This document shows, in pieces, positions 47,945-57,684 of a stretch of 64,000 nt of DNA (positions are counted from its first letter, which is position 1; each line of letters opens with the position of its first letter). The notes below the pieces were generated by a model. That model was not told the origin of the DNA and did no database searches. It was given only the letters and a program-made list of their open reading frames with translations. Source of the DNA: Acanthaster planci (taxonomy: Eukaryota; Echinodermata; Asteroidea; Valvatida; Acanthasteridae). Where the stretch lies: positions 434,320 through 498,319 of the forward strand of contig NW_019091528.1 in NCBI RefSeq assembly GCF_001949145.1, in the 5' to 3' direction. The position numbers and the translations under genes were made by a program.

Positions 47945-48098
47945 TATGGAGTACCAGAGTGTGACGTCATTTTGACCCAGGAAGTGTAGTGCAAACAAAT
48001 TGAGTACATGTGTGCATGTTGGTTTATGTCCTAGTGCTTGTGCTAATGCTTTTACCCATATAATTGTGCACGTAATGTGTTCACTTTGGTACTCTATG
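47945..48098. mobile_element. Candidate mariner-type MITE, copy 2
   Basis: It begins TATGGAGTACCAGAGTGTGA and ends TTCACTTTGGTACTCTATG. Interior blocks (AAGTGTAGTGCAAACAAATT, TGTGCATGTTGGTTTATG) match the reverse complement of 35131-35276. It is flanked by TA. Confidence 0.65.
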
Positions 48099-48245
48099 CT
48101 GCAACTAAGATATGAAGGACCACCAAACACAGCTGAATGAGGTTCGCTGGCAGATAACCTCAATACAAGCTCTACGACACGGATGCAAAACAACTCCAAA
48201 ATGCAATGCTAGAAATCACACTCATTTCTTCAGCTTCTCCTCCAC

Positions 48246-48251
48246 TTTATT
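48246..48251 (-). terminator. Candidate polyadenylation signal (AAGAB)
   Basis: TTTATT on the + strand is AATAAA on the minus strand, the first canonical signal I find downstream of the AAGAB stop (about 1.47 kb away). Confidence 0.3.
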
Positions 48252-48274
48252 TACAAGAATCGAACATTTTATAG

Positions 48275-48280
48275 AATAAA
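48275..48280 (+). terminator. Candidate polyadenylation signal (GH31)
   Basis: AATAAA in 'atagaataaaacttgttg', 919 nt past the GH31 stop. An alternative lies at 48788-48793. Confidence 0.35.
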
Positions 48281-48984
48281 ACTTGTTGTATTTAAAGAAC
48301 TGAAGCTTTGCAGTCACCACCCATCAGTGGTATCCAAAGAAAACTCTGACGAATAATTAAAATTCAACAACTTTCACTTGTTTAGAATGAGCTCCCTCTT
48401 GGAGAAGAAATGATAGAGAGTCAAGTTCTTTGGTTCTCAATCAATTAACAGGTGAAATATAGATGCGATACCAAAAGTCCATTTTTTCACAACTGAGCTT
48501 TACAAGGAATACTTATGGTGATTTTTCTTCCAAAATACCCAGAATTAGGAATTATTTTCCTGTTCTACTTTCAGGCATTTTGGCGACACTTTTGTACTTG
48601 CTGTTTTTTAGACAGTGACCATAATAGAGTAGTTACTCTTGGTTTCAATTTGGATGAAATTCGTAAGTTGTTTGTGTACATATCGTCTTTCTTTTTCAGG
48701 TCATGCGGAGCTTAATCAATGAAAAGAAGAGAAATGATCGATAACATATATTTTAGCCAATTGCATTTTCTTTGTCACATGATTTAAAATAAAATGACCA
48801 CGGCACATTTCATTTGATTTGCAAAAATCTTATTTGCATAACATTAAAGGTTTCAGTGCTGTAAATAATTTTTAGCATTTTTGTGCCCATATCTTTGGTT
48901 GTCATAGTAACTGCAAGCCATTTTGATGTCTGGACATCTCATAATCCCCAAGGTATATCTTCAAGAAACACAAGAAAGTTTGAG

Positions 48985-49150
48985 CGGTAAAAGTGGCACA
49001 AAGCACTCGCTTCTCATCACTTGCTGTCCTGGGATTTGATTCTTGGCCCGGGCCATATGTGATAAGAGTTGTTTGTTGATTCTCTCCTGTGCTACAAGGG
49101 TTTTTTTCCCCTGGTTTTTACAATTTCCCTTCATGTGCAAAAATTTACAT
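48985..49150 (+). repeat. tRNA-derived SINE (candidate)
   Basis: It contains GCACTCGCTTCTCATCACTT, then TGGGATTTGATTCTTGGCCC (B-box-like) followed by GGGCCATATGTG, TTCTCTCCTGTGCTAC and AAGGGTTTTTTTCCCCTGG. The order resembles a common tRNA-headed short repeat with an '...GGTTTTTCTCC...' body; this comparison is from memory and is inference. Confidence 0.45.
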
Positions 49151-49717
49151 GATCCCTGGCTGTGCTCTGTGAACAGATGATGTGGGCTGTTTGACGCTGC
49201 CTAAAGAGCCTTTCTTTGCCTTCTGCTAGAGGACGTTACAGATTAATATCTTCACTGTACAGTGAATTTGAATAGAACTGTTTGAAATTTGCTCTTTATA
49301 AATCAGTGAATATAGGATAACCCTTCCGCTGCATTAAAAAAATCACAGAAAATATAGTCATCATGAGATACGTTTTGAACTGTGTAATTTGTCTTACTAG
49401 AAATTTTAGGGTTTTTTGTAGCCACCAGCTACTTCACATTCCGGAAATAAATTTTATCCCATGTACACAATTGACCTTTAAGCAGATCACTTCAAGTATT
49501 AAGAATTAAGTCTATGAAATCAGCAATATTTAAAAGGTTCATCATACAAATTTCAATATTTTTCCACAGATGTCCATGCCTAAGATAGGTAATTCGGACC
49601 ACTGTATGCACAAGAGTCGAACTCTTTTCCCATTGAGTCAACGTGAAGTATTATGCTCACAAAGGCTCACACTTAGTGTGTGCAAACTAGACAAGCCAGG
49701 TTTTCTCTGCGCCCACG

Positions 49718-52700
49718 CTAATCAGAATCCAATCCGTCTATTTCATCGTCGTCCCCTCCTAAAGCCTTCCAGAAAGAAATGGCAACCTTCTCAGCATATT
49801 TCTTGCGCTCCTCACCAGACAAACCTGCCGCCCTCTCTTGAAAAAAACAACAACCAAGTTTTATTCACATACATGTCCATGCATATTGCAAAAGAGGGAT
49901 GAGGGAAGTCCTTACACTCCTCCCCCCCGGAATAATAACAAATAAAGAAGGGAAAAAAAAGAAAGCAAAAAGAGATCAAAGGGGATGAATCACAAATTTG
50001 CTTGAAAGAACTTTGAAATTGACCCTTCCACTGTTAATGTGTAAAAAACACAACAAGTTCAGACTTAAAGGCAAAAACCAAGGTCCAGCTGAAACAGGTT
50101 GGGACAGGTTTGCCAAAGAAAATGTCAGTTGAGGGGCAGGTTCCAGTCTCAACCAATCCTCCAGTGAAAGGAAGTGCAGCACAGAAGAACTGGAATCCCT
50201 ACCCCAGCAGGAGAGACCATACCTAGAAAACACCACTTCAGACTACCTAAACAAGTTCAGGAGAGGGGCAGCGTTACTGCTTCCCAGATACAGCCACTTT
50301 TGCAAGTATCAACTCCTCGTCGTTTGCATCAAGATTGGTGCAATGACATTCATATGGAAGTATGCCCTTGGTCTCTCAGAGCAAGTAAACCTCACTTGAA
50401 AACATTCATAGTTTGTTAAACTTCTTTCCCTCCACAATGAAACCAGAACTGTTCTCATACTTTAAAGACCTACCTGTACATGTATATCTTTTTCTTGAGA
50501 AAGTAAAGGCAGACTGTTTTGTTAAGTGTTGATCCATTGTTTTGTGTTCTATTTAGCCCATTGTTTTGTGTTCCATTCATCCCATTGCTTTGCTGCTCGG
50601 AGCCCTTGCCTACCTTTCATGGCAGCCATCCGTGCAAATAATTCTTCAAAGGACTCTTCTCCTGGGTCCTCATTCCCCAAAGCTCTGAACACCGCCATGT
50701 CATCGTTCAACAAGTTGTCTAGGAAACATGACGAGGACAAAAGTCAGAATTTAAGGAGTCCTGCTGGACCACACAGGTAGACAAAAACTTGCCTGTATCT
50801 GAATATACTTGCCTATGTCCAGGAATGACGTACATGGAGGGCATTGGATAGGGACTGTAAATGTTTGCTATGGGCATGTGTGTATTATAGAAAGATGTAA
50901 TGGGTTCATTAGGATGCTGCCAGTATCCTGAGCTATACCAAGAGAGGGCGCAATTTTCTTAGCAGCGGAGGCTCTTTTGGTGGAAATTGCACTTTGTTGG
51001 TTCACAAACAACCCTGAAATGCACACATTGCGGTCTCGTTGCTAGCTAGCTCATGAGAAAAATCATTTTAAAGAAGTGCAAAGAACCCTACGTTGTGTTT
51101 TCCTACCTATTCTGTCTTGCATTGAGGCTGCTCCTTTTCCAGAGGAAGCACTATCATTTCCACTTTGTTCCCTGCCTTCTGAACTAGACTCTGCACCAGT
51201 TGTGCTGCCAGGTGGCTGGTTGGTCTTCTCTCCAGCAGTATGACAATGTACTGCACCATTAGCAGGTAGGCCACTGCTCTCAGGTGAGGTACTGTCCGTG
51301 TCAGTTGTAACTGTTACTGCAGATGGCTCTGTGTCTGTCCTGAGTTGTGTATGGGTGTTTGGCTCAGGTGATGAGTTCACAGCACTGCTGTGTGTGGATT
51401 CTTCATCCGAATGCTGTTTGCTTGCGTTTAGCATTTCAGATTGTAGACGACCAAAAATTCCTCTGCTTTCTGAGAATGAAGTAATTGAAGAAAACAAAAA
51501 CAGAAAGTATAAATGGATATGGGAGTAATTGATGTTTGTGGTGGAGATTTCAGAGCGGAGTAGCTGAACCGTTATGAAGGCAATAATGACATCTGTTTAT
51601 ATTTCCACGGTATGTACTAACAGCTATTGTATCATCGCAATAGATATAATTTGGCTATGTCCACCACGTCTTACTGTATACTACATCACAGTATTAAACA
51701 ATAGAGACAACCCTCGGCACTGCTGGTGTTAAACTGGGACAAATTCCAAACAGCTGCTAAGCAAAGGAGTTAACTGGTCCTGCAAACTTTGGTTATAATA
51801 AAACAGGTGATTGACCCAAAATGCTGTGCCACAAGGCTTATGAGTAGGCTCTAGCTGCTGTTGTTTTTCTTTGTGTTTTACTCAGCACATAAAAATCGCT
51901 AAGCAGTATTTTCCACATGAAAGTGGGCCCCGAGCCTTGGACAGTGGATTACCTTTCAACTCCAGATTGGACCATGTGTGAGCATGTAGGGCAGAGATGA
52001 TGCGCTTGACTCCAGTAATGTCATCTGCATTGAAATGGCAGACAAACAATCAAAACACATTAAATATCACTCAAAATGGCCAAGGGCTCTGCAAATCCAC
52101 GACTTGAATTAATTTGCACGTGCTATCAATATTGCCATGCAGCATTCTGAAAGCACTTCAAAACTCAGGGGCTTCAGAAATGCCTCCATAATTACCTATT
52201 TATTTTCCTGCCTTCTTCACAACTCCTTCTAGTATTAGTTATTACCTTTCTTTGTTACTTGTTACTTAAATAAAACTGACATAATGAAAGTAATGTTTAT
52301 TGATTGATAGACTATTCAAAATTATAATAAATATTTAATATTTAAATATTGTGAGTATATGATTTCTCCTCACAGATATCCAGCACATTTGTGAACTTTA
52401 TATTGCCTCCTCCTTTTTTTCGTACTTAAAAAGAGCAAAGGTTGCCAAACTTCGTAAGAATAAACTTATCCCAGTCTCACATTCATCTTCGTCCTCTTCG
52501 TCTTCATCTTCAGCTCGTTCCAGCTCCACTAACTCAAAGGAGTTATCCAGGCACCACAGCTGAGCCATGTGTCTTGATACCTCTGTAACAAGAGGGAGCA
52601 AACAGTTAACGATCGCAAGTCAACTGAGACAGGTGGACGGGGTCAGGGGAGTTACCATTTTCCATTTCTGCTATTAAACCCTAACCCTCTCCATTCTTTC

Positions 52701-54829
52701 AATACCTACAAAGAGATTTCAAGGGACATCTGCAGCACTGAGGATGACGGCAGAGCAAGGCTATAATTACTTGAAAAATTGGACATTTTACCAACTGGGC
52801 TTTAATAAAAAAGATTTTGGAGGGCTTCAGAAGAATGACCAGGATTTGCATTTCTCCAGATTTCCACATAAGAGAGGGTGGTTCCATCATCCATAAAAGT
52901 ATCGGTAGAAAAAGTACTGAGTTTGATCATTTCATCTTGACCTTTTACCTACCTCCATTCCGAGTAAATTGTTGACAAGCCAATATCTGAGTTGACGGGG
53001 ATAACTGTTCTATGAATGGCATCCATTGCTTGACTGATTCAAAACTGCTGGTCTGCAATTGAGAATGGCCAAAAAATAACAATTTCACCATTTTCATCTG
53101 ATATGAAAAGTCCAACAACAGTTTTGCAAAAATCAACTAAGGAAGGCAGCTAGCAGTATAATGTCACAATTCTAAATACATTTTACAAGTTTGAGACGTT
53201 TGCATTAACTCAGACATGTACAATAAGTGACTTAAAGTAGCTTCAGACATTTTGCATAGATGATGATTCAGGATACTTTATCCACTACCTCAATCGGGTT
53301 CCATCAACATGGATACAGATCTCATTCATGCTTCCTTGCAAGACATAACCCTCTGTGCACAGAGGTTTCTCAGACATCAGTGCTCTCCTATACAGTAATG
53401 AATGCTATCACAGCATTTACACTACCCCTTAGTCAGTTTTATAGCCTAATTCCATGGTGTGAATACCGGACTCAGTCTAGAATCCGCCTTGAGCAGAAGC
53501 ACCCCCTCATTGGCTCAAAAGAGCCATGTTCGTCATTGGCACTTATTTTGCTGTATAAAACCGTAATGCATACATTTCATAGTTGTTCGTGAACCAGTGA
53601 AGTGCAGTTCTAACCAAAGAAGCCTCTGATGTTAGGAAAATTGCGCCCTCTCTCAGTCACGCTCATTAATTATTAGCATCTTAAATACCTCCCCAAGTGA
53701 ACTTTTTATACCTTGTCATCACACAAGATGATAACAGCTTCAAGTCTTTCAGCAAATTCAGCATCGCCAATTGTCTTTGATGGTGTGCTGCAGATCTCAA
53801 CCTGTGCGGTGTAGTATTTGTTTTCTATGGACCACGGGTATCCCACGATGTCTTCTATAATGGGCGACGCAGGAGGCAGCTCTTCTGTTCCGAGAATTTC
53901 TGTTGGTTTAATATTCAGTAACAATGATGAAAACATGATTTATGAGAAATAAATATACAGAACGCAATCTTCTTTTTTGATATTTATTTTTTTTTAAAAT
54001 AAATACTGATGTCTATCAAATGTTTCTTTTATATTTATAATTAGTGGCTTGGAGGATTTTAATTTTTAAGACTGAGAACCATTCAGCAATTTCTGACAAG
54101 TATGTCTAGGCCTAAGAGGCCTACCTTTAAAAATTTGAAGTTACATGCAGTTAGTGCGCAGAATTGTAGCTTCTAGCAAAAATTTTTATCAAAACACAGA
54201 CACACAAGCTATCTTATTCGCTTGACCATGTTGACATGGTAGAAGCATGGAGATGTGTTTTATTTCTCCATGGTTGAAGTGACCAGCAAGCATGGCAAGA
54301 TATTAGCTACGCCAAGTACGTTCTTTACAATGCTACAAAATCGAGTTAAAAACAGCCGTTAATATTGTTTTCTCCGAATGTCAGGCAGAGGATCTCAAAC
54401 TTAAAGTAACTACATGAACTAGGTTAGTGATGTTTATTATTCATCAAACTACTCTTACATATTAAAATTTGGACGTTTCAGGCTGATTTTCCAATAGCGA
54501 AAGTGTTTTGAAACACATGCCTCACATGGAAATTTTCCCCGCACGTGCAATTTTATAGTTTTATGGGTAGCGTTTCGAGACCGCGGGCGCGCTGTGTGTG
54601 GTGGACCTAGCCTAGGCTCCAATAATATTATCATGATAATGCCCAAGGTGGTATGTATAAATTTAAATCATGTAAATAGAGTGAACAAAGTTGCATTACT
54701 ATTTGCAAATATTGACAGCCACTGTTATTTTATGAGATCAGGGACAAATTTGATGAAGAACTCACGCTTTATAATATGCGAAGTCTCCAATGAACAACAA
54801 CTGGCAACTAACACACAGGGCGCCGCCAT
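49718..54829 (-). CDS. AAGAB: Alpha- and gamma-adaptin-binding protein p34
   Basis: Cytosolic chaperone that holds the AP-1 gamma/sigma and AP-2 alpha/sigma subunits during assembly of clathrin adaptors (family knowledge). Eight exons in transcript order: 54829-54766, 53899-53712, 53052-52953, 52582-52481, 52024-51953, 51469-51107, 50718-50614, 49836-49718; 370 codons plus stop, all phases continuous. Exon 1 begins [13 protein letters not shown] and splits the codon before ILGTEEL, exactly parallel to human. Other landmarks: [26 protein letters not shown], an acidic run (EDEDEEDED), [37 protein letters not shown] and [20 protein letters not shown]. The N-terminal half is a G-domain fold without a P-loop GKS (pseudoGTPase). 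The C-terminal helices mediate self-association. Exon 6 encodes a Ser/Thr-rich linker of about 120 residues that makes the protein about 55 longer than human (315). Confidence 0.95.
49905..50065 (-). repeat. Interspersed repeat family R2, copy 3 (inverted)
   Basis: Minus strand: TTAACAGTGGAAGGGTCAAT, TTTCAAGCAAATTTGTGATT, then a T-rich run and CGGGGGGAGGAGTG. It lies in the last AAGAB intron, about 70 bp from the last-exon acceptor. Confidence 0.55.
51745..51930. mobile_element. Palindromic short element, 'GGGCCAATTTCAT' family, copy 3
   Basis: Left end ATTCCAAACAGCTGCTAAGC. Right end CGCTAAGCAGTATTTTCCAC, then ATGAAAGTGGGCCCC, whose reverse complement (GGGGCCCACTTTCAT) matches the start of copy 1. 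It lies in the AAGAB intron next to exon 5 (51953-52024). Confidence 0.6.
54245..54277. repeat. Short palindrome CATGGAGA...TCTCCATG, copy 1
   Basis: On the minus strand CATGGAGAAATAAAACACA is followed by TCTCCATG. The same 19-mer, again followed by a TCTCCATG arm, occurs at 56465-56494 on the plus strand. Hairpin arms are about 8-10 bp. It lies in AAGAB intron 1. Confidence 0.7.
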
Positions 54830-54833
54830 CTTT
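54822..54833 (-). promoter_or_regulatory. TISU/YY1-like start context of AAGAB
   Basis: The start codon sits in AAAGATGGCGGC, 11 of 12 matches to the TISU consensus SAASATGGCGGC and a full match to the YY1 core AAGATGGCGGC. TISU elements mark genes with very short 5' UTRs and housekeeping expression, and combine transcription start and translation start signals (established in mammals). This predicts that AAGAB transcription starts within a few tens of bases of 54829. Confidence 0.6.
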
Positions 54834-54929
54834 AAATATAATTGTTTACCCGCACAACGCTATTTCTACGGTCCCAAACGTCGCTCTGATTACAACGGCC
54901 ATTGATCAACACGTGGGCAATCAGTCATT

Positions 54930-55165
54930 GGGCGTCGCCAGAATTTTTTTCCAAGGAAAGGACAAACCATTTTTTTTCCTAAGAGGAATGAATTTTCGGG
55001 GGGGCTGAGTACTCAAGAGCTAAGAACTTATGAGCAGTTAACATTGGGAGGGGTGCATTTGGGAACTTTTTCAAGTGAATTTGTGATTTCCATTTCCTGT
55101 TCTCTTTTTCTTTTATTTCGTTTCATTTTCCGGGGGCAGCAACGCCCGTCCCCCTGTCACGCCCA
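54930..55165 (+). repeat. Interspersed repeat family R2, copy 4
   Basis: Landmarks: GGGCGTCGCCAGAATTTTTT near the left, CAGTTAACATTGGGAGGGGT, TTTCAAGTGAATTTGTGATT, a T-rich run and a C-rich end. It lies about 100 bp upstream of the AAGAB start. Confidence 0.6.
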
Positions 55166-55308
55166 CAACATCAGCAGAGAAGATATTTAGCCCAAAAAGT
55201 TGGATTATGATATTAGCACTTCTCTGTTTAAGCTAAAACGATTACAAGTGATGAGACTGTTTTTAATTCAATTATGGCATGAAGGATGAGTGGGTAGACC
55301 TAATACGA

Positions 55309-55562
55309 GTCTTGGTCAAGACGTCGTTGTGTTGTTGAAACGCGAGAGGGCGGTCACAAGACGAACCATGCGTACTCTGTGGCACTGATCTCTACTATAA
55401 TATAGATCAGTGGTCTGTGCACGAACCACAACTTGAACGCGTGGCTAGTTGTGGTTCGTGCGTTCCAGTATTCGTCTTGTGAGCGCCCTCTTGCCGAGCT
55501 CGGCAAGAGGGCGCTCTCAACAGAGAGAGCTATCAACAAAACAACAACGTCTTGACCAAGAC
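55309..55562. mobile_element. Nested-palindrome element with 22-bp terminal inverted repeats
   Basis: Arms at 55309-55330 (GTCTTGGTCAAGACGTCGTTGT) and 55541-55562 pair with one mismatch. Inside are further palindromes: CTTGCCGAGCTCGGCAAG (perfect, near 55492-55509), ACTGATC...GATCAGT (near 55384-55412) and a GTGGTTCGTGC / GCACGAACCAC pair. No coding capacity. The nested structure resembles foldback-type MITEs. Confidence 0.65.
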
Positions 55563-56270
55563 GAATCAAATATGAGCTAAAGCTAGGCTCTGTTTGGTAT
55601 GAAAAAAATCTACCAAGTAGCTTAAGGCTAATACTGATTTTAATCTGTCTAATTTGTATTTTTCTGGTACACTCAAAGGATCCACTTTCCATAAAAAGAA
55701 AAAATGTTCGTTTTTTATGTTTAATTTCTTTTTGAAACAAGGAGTGTAATCTTCTCCAATCCATTATTGACACTTTATTGATTTCCGAAGATAAATTTAC
55801 AGACTGTGTTAAAAAAACGTTGATGCAGATTTAATTCCATATGTCTATTTGTTATTAATTATTCACTTATTACATGTACCGCAATCAGGACAGATCATTA
55901 TCCCTTTAAGGTTGACTGCATGGCCGTTTTCAAATACTTATTACTGAGGTAACAACTTCCGAAGTCAGGGGTAGTAAAAAAAGGGGTGAAGCCTGCAACC
56001 AAGACGACGTTGAGTTTTAAAAAATCCCCACAAAGCGATCAAAAAGTTCACACCAGGCGTAAATAAAAAAAATGATCTGATGAAGTTGGTGACACCTTCG
56101 GTAAAATCACAAAAATTAGACTGCACTGTATCCTCAAATATATTACTTGAACTAAAGTAAATAGCAGCCTCGATTGATCTGTATTTCAAGCTATGTATAG
56201 AATTCCTGAATACTCTGGCAGCAAGAACAAATAGTTGGCAATGTTTGGGTAAGATGAGAAATCTACATAC

Positions 56271-56329
56271 CATTCATTATAAAGAATAAATTTGACTTCA
56301 GGCTGAGTTATGTGTCGTAAATCGGCCAT
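56271..56329 (-). other. Possible first coding exon of an unidentified gene
   Basis: On the minus strand an ATG (56329-56327, followed by GCC) opens 19 codons, MADLRHITQPEVKFILYNE, then TG before a GTATGTAG donor. The composition looks protein-like and sits in the divergent promoter region. Its phase (2) does not fit AAGAB exon 2, which needs phase 1, so it is not an alternative AAGAB start. No following exon was found and the product is unknown. Confidence 0.25.
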
Positions 56330-56462
56330 CACACTGCTATGTGTACGGTATTTCGCCGCCGTAATTATAGTAAGGTGAAATCATGCCGCGGGCAAGGTCT
56401 GTTGTCGACTACGTTCGCTTGGCCGGAGCTGATGGTCATCTGTGTCTTTGCTCTGTGGTTTA

Positions 56463-56497
56463 ATCATGGAGAAATAAAACACACTTTCTCCATGGTT
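56463..56497. repeat. Short palindrome CATGGAGAAA...TTTCTCCATG, copy 2
   Basis: Ten-base arms CATGGAGAAA and TTTCTCCATG flank TAAAACACAC. It shares a 19-base identical stretch with the inverted copy at 54245-54277. Confidence 0.7.
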
Positions 56498-57684
56498 TAA
56501 TAGTGTGAGGGTTAAATGAGCTGCGTTAAGTTGATTTTTATTGAGAAGGTAAGTACTATCGATAAATTTATGTGCTTTTTGCTATTCGTTATTTTGCGAC
56601 TGCCCTGCGACTAGTGCGATTGGCATGACCCGGTACCCCCGTGCACTGCTGACACGACGAACGTGAACGTCAACACGTGGTGAAAGCGTGTGCAGCAGTA
56701 CGGCGCGGTGTGCATATTGGCATATTGATTTGTTGTTACTACCAGGCTTAGGGCCTACTACTTTAATAAGATGCTGTTCAAGCTTTTCAATCACTGCACC
56801 CATTTTGCGCTGTTAGTGTTTTACCACTTTGTCTTTGCTCCCAACCTACAATTTGGTAAGTGTTGTGCCCCAGCTCCGGCATTGATTCGGCAAAGTCCAG
56901 TGTGCATGTGCCCAGCATGTGCCAAAGTCACATTGTTTACAATGTCATGCCATAGATGAAGTACCATATTTAGACAAATTGTGTCCTGTGTGAGATGCAT
57001 AAACTTGGATAAGGTTGACGTGGTCGAGAAATTTTCTATAGAAATTGGTCAACAATTTATAGTTGGGCCAGCCCAACTGCAGCACTACAGTTTTTGACAG
57101 ACACTGTAGTTGGGGCGTGACTAGCCCCACTAGCGTGGCACGGACTCTCGCTACTGCTCCATCCTTAGCCACACATCTCTATATGCAACTTGCGTGTCGG
57201 CATAGTGAAAAAGTTCGGCGCACCGTCTTATAATCGTAGCCCCAATTTTTTTTTGCACACAGAAATGATCCTTAGCCTCTCCGCTTTATTAGCGCCATTT
57301 ATTGAATGATTTCACTCACGTTTTGGTATTTTCCAGTCTTTTTGCTTTCACACATTCAGTCTCACGGGCTTGCTCTCGCAGTCGCCATCTTTAAAATAAG
57401 GTCATTGAACATTACGTCACTTGACCCCCTCATCGTCTCGACGGCTGTTCCATGTCAAGACATATCTAAACTGCTGCCCAAGTTTTGGAAGAGCCCATTG
57501 GTACATGTGGTATCTTATCTCTCAGTCCGTGTATTAGATGTGTCTTAACATGTATTTGTGTGAAGTACTTTCACATAGTACTTCAGGCACACTTGTTTGG
57601 TTTTTTGTTTATTTTGTTCTGTTTGATGGGATGTTTATTTGTTTACTTGTTTTTTGTAGATCATCAAGATATCACGCCAGTAGC

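Larger units (their letters stand above)
47357..49717. other. Convergent intergenic region between GH31 and AAGAB (3' UTRs)
   Basis: Both genes end into this 2.4-kb stretch. AATAAA for the + strand occurs at 48275-48280 and 48788-48793, and for the - strand at 48246-48251. If the 48275 and 48246 signals are both used, the two transcripts overlap tail to tail. It also holds a MITE copy (47945-48098) and a SINE-like stretch (48985-49150). No further gene seen. Confidence 0.55.
54834..57659. other. Divergent promoter region between AAGAB and NOL6
   Basis: The two housekeeping-type genes are head to head across 2.8 kb. It holds an R2 repeat copy, a nested palindrome element (55309-55562), a short hairpin (56463-56497) and a possible orphan coding exon on the minus strand (56271-56329). 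GT donor sites that could end non-coding NOL6 5' exons are at 56549 (GAGAAG|GTAAGTA) and 56856 (TTTG|GTAAGTG). A pyrimidine-rich acceptor (TTTTTTGTAG) precedes 57660, supporting a spliced 5' UTR. Confidence 0.55.

Noticed and set aside
48515-48735. Acceptor-like TTTCTTTTTCAG followed by 14 codons and a stop, a possible alternative last GH31 exon
   Set aside because: The exon at 47294-47356 already gives the expected C-terminus; the extra frame is short and has no homology.
56771-56857. Hydrophobic ATG frame MLFKLFNHCTHFALLVFYHF ending at a GTAAGT donor
   Set aside because: Could be a first exon with a signal-like start, but equally a NOL6 5' UTR exon; no continuation found, so not called as coding.
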